Below, piece after piece: positions 13,200-24,815 of a DNA stretch of 40,747 nucleotides. Both the position numbers and the translations under genes were made by a program. Below the pieces are notes generated by a model. It saw only the letters and a program-made list of their open reading frames with translations, was not told the DNA's origin and searched no databases. The stretch's first letter is position 1. Every line of letters starts with the position of its first letter. The DNA comes from Trachelipus rathkii (lineage: Eukaryota; Arthropoda; Malacostraca; Isopoda; Trachelipodidae): the NCBI GenBank assembly GCA_015478945.1, contig JABUQX010007600.1, forward strand, positions 65,001 to 105,747. The letters are read 5' to 3'.

Positions 13200-14060
13200 C
13201 ATGTATGGCAAAATTAGAATGATGAAATCTCTCTATTCACTTACATACCCTAGTCCAAAAAACTCAATTATCAGTATTAGTATCCACAGAAAATCTGTAA
13301 TCTATTTTCGAATCAATTACCATATCTCAGATATGGATTCATATTTGCAGCCACGCACAATTTTGACTGGTTTCAAACTTAAATTGTTTAACCTTGTGAG
13401 CTTCTAGGTACTCTCACACACCCAAATACTATCCAAAGCTCTACACAACTCACGTCATGACAGATTGGCAAATCGTGTCTGATCCCCCTCTGCATTCCTT
13501 TTAAACAGCAACCAGAAACACATTTCAAACCACACAACTCATCTATTTTTCAGCGTTTCTTTTCATCTTTGTTTCAGTCCGAGCGAGTAAATCATATTTT
13601 GGCCCTTTCTAAATACATACATCACCTTCTCCTCTACATTTATTCCTCAGACATTTTAATTTGACATTTCATGCGATACGATTCATACATTTTCGTCACG
13701 AAGGACTTATGAAGGGTGCTTATCGGCGATCCCCGAACGACGTTCGTCTCGAGCAATGGCATTTGAGCATTCTGGGCAAAAGATAGTGGTAGTAGGCAGC
13801 CAAACCTAACTACACCGTCCCTTAGTCGCCTTCTAGACACGCAGGACATACGGATGTGGCGAATCTTTTCTCCCTACACGTATGGATAAAAGGGATAGGG
13901 ATGGTTGGTAAAGATGTTGTTCTAGGAAGAGGGGTGTGGATGTGAAGTATGGTGTTATAGTTGATATGGTTGTCTGGAGGATGAGTGATGGATATGAAGC
14001 ATAACCGAAAAGCGAACCATTAGGATAGACTGTGAATGTTCAATAGACAACCGATAAGTA
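13200..14060 (-). mobile_element. LINE copy B: 5' end fragment (5' UTR and start of endonuclease)
   Basis: Reading the minus strand from 14060 downwards, the sequence parallels the plus-strand copy at 37455-38235. It has the same cacacccctcttc...agaacaacatctt leader and the same tcctgcgtgtc...ggcgactaaggga block (about 13820-13855). It then has the same region encoding the start of the endonuclease, including an actgaaacaaagatgaaa block near 13555-13580. Similarity is still traceable to about 13340 and fades by 13200. Stops and shifts break the frame, so it is a pseudogene fragment. The 3' part (reverse transcriptase) is absent. See the finding on the composite arrangement shared with 37.2-38.2 kb. 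Confidence 0.65.
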
Positions 14061-14074
14061 AATGGGGTATATAT

Positions 14075-14124
14075 GTAATATATTAGACTATATATTTGTA
14101 ATATATTATATTGGTATATATATA

Positions 14125-14169
<45 letters not shown>

Positions 14170-14262
14170 ATAGTATATCTATGGATATTATTATTGATTT
14201 AATTGATTATATTATTATTATTAATTATTATTATTGATTATTATTATTATTATATTATTTAT

Positions 14263-14298
<36 letters not shown>

Positions 14299-14300
14299 TA
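14075..14300. repeat. (TA)n followed by (TTA)n
   Basis: Nearly pure TA at about 14113-14166, then att/tta triplets to 14300. It sits between LINE copy B and the 160 bp repeat that follows, the same position as the TA array at 37340-37447. Confidence 0.85.
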
Positions 14301-14302
14301 TT

Positions 14303-14463
14303 GAGTTTTAATTTATTTAAATATTAAAGATTGTTCAATAATAGGCAAAATAATCGGCGAAATTTGCCGATGACGATGACCGAGCGACGATTATGAAAAA
14401 AATGAATGCCGATTTTTGCTCGATGGGAGATGACATGACGATTAATCGGTCCCATCACTAATA
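14303..14463 (-). repeat. 160 bp interspersed repeat, copy 1 (second copy inverted at 37174-37333)
   Basis: On the minus strand this begins tattagtgatggg and contains several tcggc / gccgatt words. It aligns with 37174-37333 along its whole length, including the ends tattagtgat and attaaaactcag/aat. Many imperfect inverted words (cgat/atcg) are internal. The size, AT-rich target and defined ends suggest a small non-autonomous DNA element or the 5' part of a larger one; the class is not clear. Confidence 0.6.
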
Positions 14464-14798
14464 TAAGTATATTATTATATTATATATGTTAATATATAGT
14501 ATATAGTATAATGATATATATATATGAGTATATATATATATATTATTCATATATATTAAATATATATGTATATATAATAATTATATATAGTTATAATTAT
14601 ATACTATTATATATATTTAGTAGTATACATTTTAATTATTTTGAAAGTGCCTCCCCTATGTTTTTCGCTCACCGAGCGCTACTGATATATAATATATTAT
14701 ATATAGTATAGTTAATATATATATATATATATATAGTATAAATAGTATTGTATATATATTTATTATTATATATATATATATATATATATGGATAGTAG

Positions 14799-14831
<33 letters not shown>

Positions 14832-15501
14832 GAGAGCCGAGATAGTAAAGAAGTTAATGGAGAAGTGGAGTCGCCGGCTGATATATTTAGTATTATAAGT
14901 ATAGTATAGTATATTATATATTAATATTATAATTGATCATAATATTATATATATATATAGTTATATATATATATATATATATAATTATACTATATTATAT
15001 ATAGTACGATATATCATATGATAGTATATATTATATTATATATTAGTATATATATTAAATACTATATATATATATAGTACGTATATATTATATTATATAT
15101 ATATATATTTAGTAATAATATAATATATGATATAATATCAGATAGGTAATGGTGAGTAGTATATTGATATCTATATACGTATGATATTGTATGGTGCATT
15201 ATATTAGTATATAATGGTATATTGAAGAAATAAATATATAGCAAAACTTGGTTCATTTTCACCTTATTTAGTAGATTGTGTACTTTTATAGATGGATTGG
15301 AAAAGGAGTAATGTTTGGGAAATAAATTTAGTGATATAATAGTAGTATATTATAGTAGTGATGATAGTATATATGTACGATATATATAATGTATGGTGTG
15401 AGTGTTGGCAATAGTATATATTCATAGTATCTATCGTTGTGTATATTATATATACTGATATATATATATTATAATTATATAGTATATATATATTATTATG
15501 T

Positions 15502-15535
<34 letters not shown>

Positions 15536-15590
15536 CGTATAGAGTAATATATATATATATATGATAATATATATATTATATAACGATTTT
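14464..15590. repeat. TA-rich zone with a (GA)n run
   Basis: Multiple (TA)n runs, for example 14715-14735, 14770-14790, 14945-14985 and 15500-15530, are mixed with degenerate tat/ata words. A (GA)n run of about 12 units lies at 14808-14832, followed by a short GC-richer word (gccgagatag...gtcgccggc, 14837-14880). Open frames here are repeat artefacts. Confidence 0.75.
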
Positions 15591-15594
15591 TTTT

Positions 15595-15700
15595 AATCCG
15601 AATAATATTTTTTTTTTTTACCGATAGTATCGAGAGCAGAATTTGATATTTTTAAAATATCGATATTTTTTTTTATATTGAGTATCGGATCGCCACTGGA
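15595..15700. repeat. TATCGATA-rich left flank of the fold-back element
   Basis: Contains tatcgatattttt and related words. A reverse-complement counterpart lies at about 17185-17285 on the other side of the fold-back, where gatatttgatatt and aaatatcgatatt match in inverted order. This may be the outermost part of the terminal inverted repeat or two independent simple repeats. Confidence 0.4.
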
Positions 15701-15748
15701 TGGATAATCAAGCACAAGAAACCACAGATTGGGTCCACAAGAGCTTCC

Positions 15749-16250
15749 AGGCGTTTTCGATTCTGACACTTGTTGAGACTAACGAAATTTGGAAAAGTGC
15801 TAAAAGGTCGTTCGATTATGTCAAATTTTAGCACAAATTAGTAAAATGCTTAACGAAACGTTATATTTCCTAATTTCTTGTTTAGGGCTTGCTCTTTCCC
15901 CGATGCTGTACTGAATTTTAGGAAATGTAAGTAAAAATGTAAACAAATAAGATATAGTCGGCGTAAGTAGGTCCGTTTAGTCTGATGAATGTTTCATTCA
16001 TGAACATTAACTTAAATTTTATTTCCTTCCAAATCCATTTAACTCCATCACAATAGTTGATCAGTTAATTGTAGTAAAAACCATTTGTATTTTTTTTTTA
16101 TTTTTGTTTATTCCAAAACCACGTGCTCGAAGAGAACAGCTTGTTAAAATTTTTTGTAAACAAATTCATCGTCGTTTTATGGCACGAAATTCGTGCTAAA
16201 CTGGATTAGCATTTCTTATTGAGCGTTAGCACACATGCAAAATGGAAAAC
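15749..16250 (+). repeat. fold-back element, left arm
   Basis: About 500 bases that reappear in reverse complement twice downstream (16268-16640 and 16641-17164). Landmarks in order are aggcgttttcga, ttttagcacaaa, acgaaacgtta, tgctctttcc, acaaataaga, catcacaatagttgatca, ttgtttattccaaaac, acgaaattcgtgcta, ctggattagcatttc and gagcgttagcacac. Similarity to the 16641-17164 arm runs the whole length with small indels. No open frame is present, so any transposase must act in trans. Confidence 0.8.
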
Positions 16251-16267
16251 TCCTATATTAAAGAGCG

Positions 16268-16640
16268 TCTTCCCATTTGTGCATTGTGTGCTAACGCTCG
16301 ATAGAGAATGCTAATCCAGTTTTGCCAGCGCGAATTTCGGGCATAACCGACAATTGCTTTTAAAAATTTTGATCAGCTGATCTAATGGAGCATCATTTTG
16401 GATAAACAAAATAAAAAGAATAACAAATTGATTTTTATTACAAAATAATCTGGATCAACTATTGTGATATGGATATATCTATACCATCAATATAAAGCCT
16501 AATTTCACGAAATTGAATTAATCAAATCAACGAACTACTACGCGGCAATCTTATTTGTCTTAATTTTTCTTTAGCAATTTTTTTCTCAAATTAACATTAG
16601 CACGGGATAAGAGACCTAACAAATTTAGGAAATTACTAAA
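16268..16640 (-). repeat. fold-back element, inner right arm (truncated)
   Basis: The reverse complement of the left arm, directly opposite it across a spacer of about 20 bases, so the two would form a long hairpin. It begins gcgtcttcccatttgtgc...gtgctaacgctcgat and ends near aaatttaggaaattacta. The outer 100-150 bases of the arm, present in the other two copies, are missing. It then joins directly to the next arm. Confidence 0.75.
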
Positions 16641-17164
16641 GGCGGTTTTCCATTTTGGCATTTGTGCTAACGCTCGATAAATGCTAATGCAGTTTTAGCA
16701 AGAATTTCGTGCATATCGCATGGCGCTGATTGTCATACAAAAATTTTGATCAGCTGTTCTAAATGGAGCACGCTGGTTTTGGATTAACCGAAAATAAAAA
16801 AAAAATATACAGAATGGATTTTTTATCACAAATAATTGATCAACTTTGTGATGGAGTGTTTATCGATTTGGAAGACATTAAATTTAAAAGCTAAGATCAT
16901 GAATGAACATTCATCAAATCAACGAACTACGACGCTCGCAATCTTATTTGTTTTACATTTTTTCGTTAGCATTTTCCACCTAAAATTCGGTAAGCACGAG
17001 GAAAGAGCAACCTAACAGAATTAAGGAAATTACTAACGTTTCGTTAGCAATTTACTAAAGTCTTTGTGCTAAAATGTGACATAAGAAGTTCGAACAGACT
17101 TTTGTAGCGAATTTTTAGCTGAATAGATTTCGTTGAGCTAAAAGTCGCAAAATCGAAAACGCCT
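16641..17164 (-). repeat. fold-back element, outer right arm (complete)
   Basis: A second reverse-complement copy of the left arm, in tandem with the truncated one. It starts ggcggttttccattttggca and ends tcgaaaacgcct, the exact inverse of the left arm's outer edge aggcgttttcga. It keeps the segment lost from the inner arm. Together with the left arm it bounds an element of about 1.4 kb, or 1.7 kb if the TATCGATA flanks belong to it. Confidence 0.8.
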
Positions 17165-18200
17165 TTTGAGTATGGCCAAAAAATTCGATATAAGTCGAAG
17201 GGTATCGAATTTTTTGTTGCTCGGATATATCGATATTTTTTGGGCGATAATCGATAATATCGATATTTCGAATATCAAATATATAAAAATATATGTAATA
17301 AAAAAATATGTAATATTATCACTTTTCAAAAATTACGGCAACACGTCAGCTGAAATATTAAAAATTTTTTCTTCCTCCTTAACATTCACCAACTTCAATG
17401 TTTTCAGTGCTTATATAGTTTGGGGAGATACATCTTTTTTAAGTAGATAATTTTTTTTTGGGTTACTCAAAAAAATTTTTTAAAAATTATCCCAAAAATT
17501 TTTTTTTTTGGAAAATTTGATGCAACAAATGATGTAAGCAATTGAAATATACAAAGAAATTATCTAAAGGAAAATTATGATAATAGGATTACGTACATAA
17601 GGCCCTGGAAAATTTATCCACTTCGCCCAAACAGAAAACAATTTATGTCAAATTTTTCATTTTAACATCCAAAAAAAGTGGTTTTTAAATTGGACAAACG
17701 CTGAGGCACAAACACTCAGAAATGCGAAAATACTCGTTCCGTACCTTTTTAGGTAATGGACCTATCCATGCATATTTCAAGTTTGAGTCATTTCGGTAAA
17801 AAAATCTGGAGTTAATTCAGGGAGGTTTTAAAAGACATGGGTTTTGAAAATTAAAAATTCTGAAATAATGGACTACAACACAAAAAACACGCGGAAAACA
17901 CGTTTTGAAGGCACACAAAGGCTACATCTTTGGTGATGTATATAGTCAAATCGGCTGATAATTCCGATTTTATGTCCATCTTTTGGTGGGCGTGAACTGG
18001 GGTCGCCAGCAAAAAATTGGATTCTTAGCCTTAATATTCTGATAGACGGCCTTACTGACGTGTTACCGGTAGTTTTTGAAAGAGTGATTATTCTAAGATA
18101 CTACAACAACTTTTTTAACATAGGGTGCCGTTCGTCTTCTGAGTTCAACTCGCTAGAGAGTTCTTTCACTGTCCACTGCGAGCACCTCTCACAGATACTT
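17165..18200. other. TATCGATA flank and unassigned sequence
   Basis: 17185-17285 is rich in tatcgata words, including ggatatatcgatatt and cgataatatcgat. The rest is ordinary AT-rich DNA with poly-A and poly-T runs near 17450-17510. The 94-codon plus frame at 17166-17450 runs out of the fold-back end and shows no domain. Confidence 0.4.
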
Positions 18201-18204
18201 ATAC

Positions 18205-18295
18205 TGTATATATTATGATATATATATATATATTTATATATCATATATATATATATATTATATATATATATATAATATATTATATATATATTATA

Positions 18296-18374
<79 letters not shown>

Positions 18375-18375
18375 A
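18205..18375. repeat. (TA)n array ending in T18
   Basis: Interrupted TA from 18215, pure TA from about 18302 to 18357, then an uninterrupted run of about 18 T. The open frame through it is a repeat artefact. Confidence 0.9.
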
Positions 18376-19000
18376 TCTTAGGTATGGTGTGTGCTGTGTC
18401 AGTTTTGAATTCTAAAGCGATGTTTGAGTGATTCTGTGAAGATGGAAAAGGGTTTGCGTTTTGGAAGAGCCTGAAGCAGGGCTTTTGTTTGTGGGCCAGA
18501 CGACTATGGCGACTGGTGGTGAACTAGGGATGTTCACTACCCACTGATTTTGATGTTGTTATTCGTTTTCATTTTTTTTCATATATTTTTATATCCCTTT
18601 TCAGTAACAAAGACTAAATCAAATGAACTCTTGCTCTTGCCTTGTGTAACATCAGTGATTAAGTAGAGTAACAGTAAAGTAAATCTAGCCCCCTCCCTTT
18701 AGTGACATAACCGTGTATAATCCTGTTGTTTAGGTCTGAAGGTGCGCGTACAGGAGGTCTAGCAAAGGTCAGGGTAGTAGGTGTGTTACAGAGTGAGACG
18801 GCTCAGTTCTGTGTAATCACTGTATCTAATATCCTAATAAGTATGTACATGTTTACCTAAGATAAAGAAGATTATTTATGTTTTTTCTACCAATCTTAGA
18901 GCAGTTATTATTTAATCAAGGAACAGTTTTGGGTAGAGAGAGAACATTGTGTGATATCATGGTGTGGTTCTTCTTACTGCGTTAGAGCTATCACATTTTC
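18376..19000. other. unassigned sequence
   Basis: About 600 bases of near-balanced composition between two TA arrays. I recognise no gene or repeat family in it. Confidence 0.35.
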
Positions 19001-19004
19001 ATAA

Positions 19005-19024
19005 ATATATATATATTATTTTAA

Positions 19025-19078
<54 letters not shown>

Positions 19079-19112
19079 TATATTTATATATATATATCAT
19101 ATAATATATATT

Positions 19113-19143
<31 letters not shown>

Positions 19144-19240
19144 CTATATATATATATTATACTGTATATATTATACTATATTATTACTATATATTATATC
19201 TATAATATATAGTATAATATATTATAATATATATAATATA
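19005..19240. repeat. (TA)n array
   Basis: TA runs with frequent one-base phase breaks, purest at about 19028-19070 and 19110-19145. Confidence 0.85.
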
Positions 19241-19439
19241 TATAGATAATTTTTATTAGATTAAGTAGCGTAATTTTAATACTCACTTGCAATTTTTTTC
19301 TTTCTTTAATCATCATTTGTTTTCCACTTGTGGAGTAGGGTGCTTCAAATGCACCTAAAAAGCCTAGCACTAAAATCCCCAAATTGAGAGTTAGTTCAAA
19401 AGTAAAAGATTCCACCCTAGAGAGGGCTTACAAGAGCTG

Positions 19440-22140
19440 CGAACACCGACCTCAATGTTGGGGTTCGTCCCGTATACCGAGGACCACAAACACCGAAGTT
19501 CATACCACAATTATGCACATTTCTATAACTCTCCATGCAACCCTAAGCACTCAAGGGACTAGTCCTTTGTATCCCACCAATGATCGTTACTTGCACCGCA
19601 TCTTTCCTACATCTCTATACATTTTCCTACTGCAGCGTGCATCATCCGTTCCTTTTTCATCCAACAACTAGAATATATTTAAAAGCTCTATAGATACTTG
19701 TTCCATTGCTCACCATCTAACATGCTCACACAACGGATCTCTCTTTACTTACTAAACCGTAGCATACTCTTACTAAATATCTTCAACATCCCGTTACACA
19801 CTTTGCTAAAATCTACATGTCTCTCTAACTTTTTCATATTCATCAAACAGGATAATCAAATATCGGGCGTACAATCAAGTAGGCCAGACTATCAACCATT
19901 CTCTTCCATTCTCCAATGGCAGTCTAACACATGTTCTCCACTATCTCTTTCGTTTCATCACGCCCTCGCATATCATATTAGATAACTAAGGAGTCTCATT
20001 AATAATACATTCCCTACTCCACTCCACTATTAATGTTATGTGTGTGTTTAACTGTTAACTCTCATTTATTCTTAACACGGCTACCGATCGTAATATACTA
20101 TACTTATATTTATTCAGCAGCCTACATCTACACAATCTTCCTATCTAATCCTGCAGAGCATCTGTTGCAACGTCATAAACCTAAATACACTTTATTCTTC
20201 TTCTTTCTAGTTTAAATGTGAAAATTTTATCTACATTCTACGCATTTCTAAATGCACCCTTTTTCTTCGCAATCACAGTTCCTCGTTCACTTGGCTCTCT
20301 CGACCAAAATACCAGCATATAGTAGGAGTATCTGTGCCTACAACCTCCATAAAGCTATAACTAGAGTGTGCGTCTCAGTTTCCCTATATTCCCTTCTCAC
20401 CTTATGTAAACAGGATAGCTATTACTACTCTCCTCCATAATATATTGTCGAAACAGTACCTCGCATAAATTCTTTGCTACACAACTTCCATATCCAGTCC
20501 ATTACATCTCGCCTCATTCTTGATTCATCTTCACAGTTGCACCAAACTAGAAACGTGCAGATTTTCTATGCTTCGCCTTTTCAATCTCACGAATTTCTTC
20601 GAATATGATCAAAGCATCGCATAAAACGATCAATTCTGTCATTGCTGGAACAATGATGATGATTTTCGAAGTTATTTGCCTCCCATGCAATGCTTCTCAC
20701 AATCACATTCATTAGTCACGAAAGTACATCCATATTCATTATTTCCTGAATTCCCTTACTCTCTCTTAAAATTCGTTACAGTCCTTCCAAATGAGGCTTC
20801 CTATTCCCTTGTAATCCCCATTCCTCCTCCTTCAGACTGTTCATCTTTTCCTCTTTTTTTTTTCTCCTACGTATGGAATCTTTTAGTTCTTTTTCCTTTT
20901 TTTACTGCCTGCTTATATTTTTCTGCAGACTTTCTATCGAAACCCGTCATCATTGGTCTTCTAGCACATTCAACCACACCTTCTTTTTTACTTTAACCGC
21001 TTGCATAGCCTCTTCATTCCACCACCATTCACTTTTCTTATTCCTACTTTAGCACACCCTACATATTTCTCTTGCCTACTAAGTTTCGCTTACACCCTGG
21101 CGTCTAGATTTGTTGTTTTCAACACTTGTTACATCATTCACCAATTTATTTAACAAGTGCTGCTAAAACTTTTGCCTTATTCTGTTCGCTTAAACTCTTT
21201 CACTCTCTCACAAACTCTAAATCTTTCGTTTTTATCTCTTTTTCCTCTTCATCCACTTAATCTTACATAAACACATGATGATCGTGAAATTCCATCGAAA
21301 CCCACCATGTTTCGATCTACTTACGAATCAATGGTACCAAGCCCACTTGTCTCGTATGAGCGTATGATACTCTAGTTCTGAAGAAGTTATTTATTACAGC
21401 ACATACCTCTAATCCTCATAGAAATCATCACTTCCCTACATTGCTCATTTTTTCACCGCCGAACCGCCCAAAGGCACGCCAGCCTTATACATCCCCTTTT
21501 TCGACTAACCGTATTCCGACCATTTAAGTAAAACCAAGCAAAAATCAATTCTGGAGCTCGCTACTCCCCGCGCCCAAATAGTCAGATTTATGTCCGTGTC
21601 ATCTCTCACTCACTCTCAGATGAACCCGTATGGTTAACAACCAAACATAAGCTCGCCTCCTCTTTTAAACTAAATTTAAGCTATTATAACAGTACCGACA
21701 CACTCTTTTCACCGCTTCCTTCTCATTTTTCTTAGATGTAAACAAACAAATCAAATACCTTTTTTAAATAATCCATCACTCTGTGGCGTCTTTCCTCTAC
21801 TTTGTGTTCATTCAGACATTGTATGCATCCAAACCGATTCCTACTGTGGAAAGATGACGTCGCTTACTGGCGGTCACGACCGTTCGAGGCGCTCATGAGG
21901 CATTCCCTATTCGATGATACAGTGCAGTGGGTAAAGAACGAACAAAACTACCCGTGTCCATTTGTAGATCGCCTTCTCACCACATCACACACAGGGATAT
22001 GTTGACAGGCGTTTTTTTGTATATTAGTGTGTTCATGTTTTGTGGATTTGGAATGAGCGTAAGAGGGGCGACCATTGGCACTGCTAAAGAGTCCATGGGA
22101 TGTACCGCTAAAACCCCCAAATGCCCAATGGGGGGGGGGT
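19440..22140 (-). mobile_element. LINE copy C, nearly full length but decayed
   Basis: The minus strand from about 22140 downwards follows the gene order of this LINE family. It has a 5' leader like that at 37.6-37.8 kb (about 22000-21800). The endonuclease start (about 21780-21640) has a gtgatggattatttaaaaaa...atttgattt block matching copy E. The end of the endonuclease is near 21290-21240, followed by the connector region (21060-20660). There gtgtgctaaagtaggaat, tggtggaatgaagag and tgcaagcggttaaagtaaaaa match 25200-25290 of copy D almost base for base. A downstream block (about 19680-19540) matches the region of copy D just before its YGSET motif. Stops and single-base shifts are frequent, so no long frame remains. 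Plus-strand frames in this interval (95, 95, 106 codons) are antisense shadows. Confidence 0.65.
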
Positions 22141-22149
22141 AATCTCATC

Positions 22150-23095
22150 GCGCTCGCATAGAGCTTACTTCTTAGTTCTGTCGAACCAGTTTACTTTCAT
22201 TTTGTGCCTTCCGGTGGGCAACTTATTCCCCCCCCCAACACAGAGATAAACTTATGTATTTACATAATTACTTCAAAAAAAAAATAGCGTAAGTATGATA
22301 TCTGGTGGGCGGTGCGGTGCGTGAACGCTGGCCAGACCTAATTCAAAACTGAATCAGATAGATGTTCAAGCTTTTTTTTTTTACAATTTGGCCCATTCGT
22401 CGACACATGAGAATAATGGTCGACAGATTTTATTGACAAATGACGGACGCTTACGCTGTCGAGTATTTGGGTATTTGGCTCCAAAACAATTCAACCGTTT
22501 CCAAGCTCGCTTTATGTAAGCCAAATTAAGAAAGTTAGAATCAAAGCTTCATTAAACAAATTTCCGAATAAAATATAGTTTAAAACTTGTTGGGATAGCT
22601 TTAATCATCGTAGGAACGAATTCTAAACTGAAAACGCGTACACAATCATTTATTCACTCTTTTCCACTTGTGATAACTAAAAGCACCGGTAGAAAATAAA
22701 TAAATTAGCATAAGAGTTTAATAAATTCTTAAATCTTAATTCTCTTGCATTATAAAAATAATATTATTAATGAGTTGAATTAATAAAGCAGTGGAAACTA
22801 TAGAAAATGAAGTAAACAAAAATTAAACTATTTAAAAGAGTCAGTCTTGGGAAAAATGTACAAAAATAGCCTGCAAAAATAAACATAAATTCGAAAATGT
22901 TTCTGTTTTTAGAAATAATTTCTTGATTCATAAACCTAAGAAAAACAAATCCTCATAATATAATAAACGAGTTCATTTAGCTAACACATCTAGACCTTTA
23001 TTTAAATATCTAGAGTTTAGACTAAAGCTTCAGTCTCCTAAGCCTACTACTGCCACCTCTTTCATAATTATTTCTAATAACAAAAAACTCCTTTT
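22150..23095. other. unassigned sequence downstream of the zinc-finger exon
   Basis: Mostly AT-rich, with a run of ten G at 22129-22138, nine C at 22229-22237 and short poly-A/T runs. It lies 3' of the minus-strand zinc-finger stop codon and could include its 3' UTR. Candidate aataaa words occur on both strands, but none is decisive. Confidence 0.35.
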
Positions 23096-23097
23096 AA

Positions 23098-23313
23098 CGT
23101 GTTTTATCCCTATGCAGGGAGTAACACGGGGACCACAGAAATCGAAATTAAAAGGCCCGGCTATTCCCAAACCAGCCCACCCTACTGTGTTTCGCAGTCG
23201 GAAGTTTAATTCTTGCCCCCCACGTAGTAAAACTCCACTGCCTTCGCGGAGGTTTGGAACAGAGTCCTGCTCGTACTGAGAGGCGGCGACTCAACCTCCT
23301 GCGCCACGAGGCG
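23098..23313 (-). repeat. tRNA-derived SINE
   Basis: On the minus strand the element starts cgcctcgtggcgcaggaggt. tggcgcaggaggttgag (23290-23306) fits a polymerase III A box, and gttccaaacctcc (23248-23260) fits a B box about 30 bases further on. Between them ctctcagtacgagcagga resembles a tRNA anticodon arm. A GC-rich body of about 150 bases follows. No clear A-rich or microsatellite tail was identified. It lies just 3' of the zinc-finger stop codon, in the same orientation, so it may be carried in that transcript's 3' UTR. Confidence 0.6.
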
Positions 23314-23437
23314 TTCTAATATAAATTATTACTTAATTCCAAATACAGTAAATTTATAATAATTCATATTTTTAAAATAAAATCCGGACTGTGGTAACAA
23401 TCAATGTTCATTTTTAACACTAATCTTTAACAAAGAT

Positions 23438-24407
<970 letters not shown>

Positions 24408-24412
<5 letters not shown>

Positions 24413-24440
24413 TGGATGAAAACAAATAATAAAACATTAA
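24408..24440 (-). promoter_or_regulatory. candidate splice acceptor for the zinc-finger exon
   Basis: On the minus strand a pyrimidine-rich tttattatttgttttcatccag precedes the coding stretch VTVEAEAPF. The ag and the pyrimidine tract fit a 3' splice site. The match is by eye only, and no donor site is identified upstream. Confidence 0.35.
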
Positions 24441-24689
24441 TAAATCTTTACATTATAAAAAAAATAAATAATCAAAAGATTAAATCCGCACAGTATTTTA
24501 GTATTAAAGGTTCTGCAGACAAATCTATGACTCTAATTTGTTTTTAAATTGCAAAGTTATAAGTTTTTGAACTAGATTATGAAAGGTAATAACTTAGTGT
24601 GATGGATGATGAAATTTTGCGTGAGGAATGTAAATAAATAGATTGAAGTATGATTAAATTGAAAGTATAGTTTTAAAACATCTCTCTCC

Positions 24690-24815
24690 TTTTTTATATA
24701 TATATCCTATATATATATATAACTATATATATATTAGTATCATATATAATTATTATATATCTAATTATATTATATATTAGTATATATATTATGATATTAT
24801 ATATATTATATTACA
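24690..24815. repeat. TA-rich array
   Basis: Interrupted TA runs immediately upstream of LINE copy D. Confidence 0.8.

Noticed and set aside
23248..23306. A functional tRNA gene
   Set aside because: A and B boxes are present, but the acceptor stem does not pair and an unrelated GC-rich body follows, as in a SINE.
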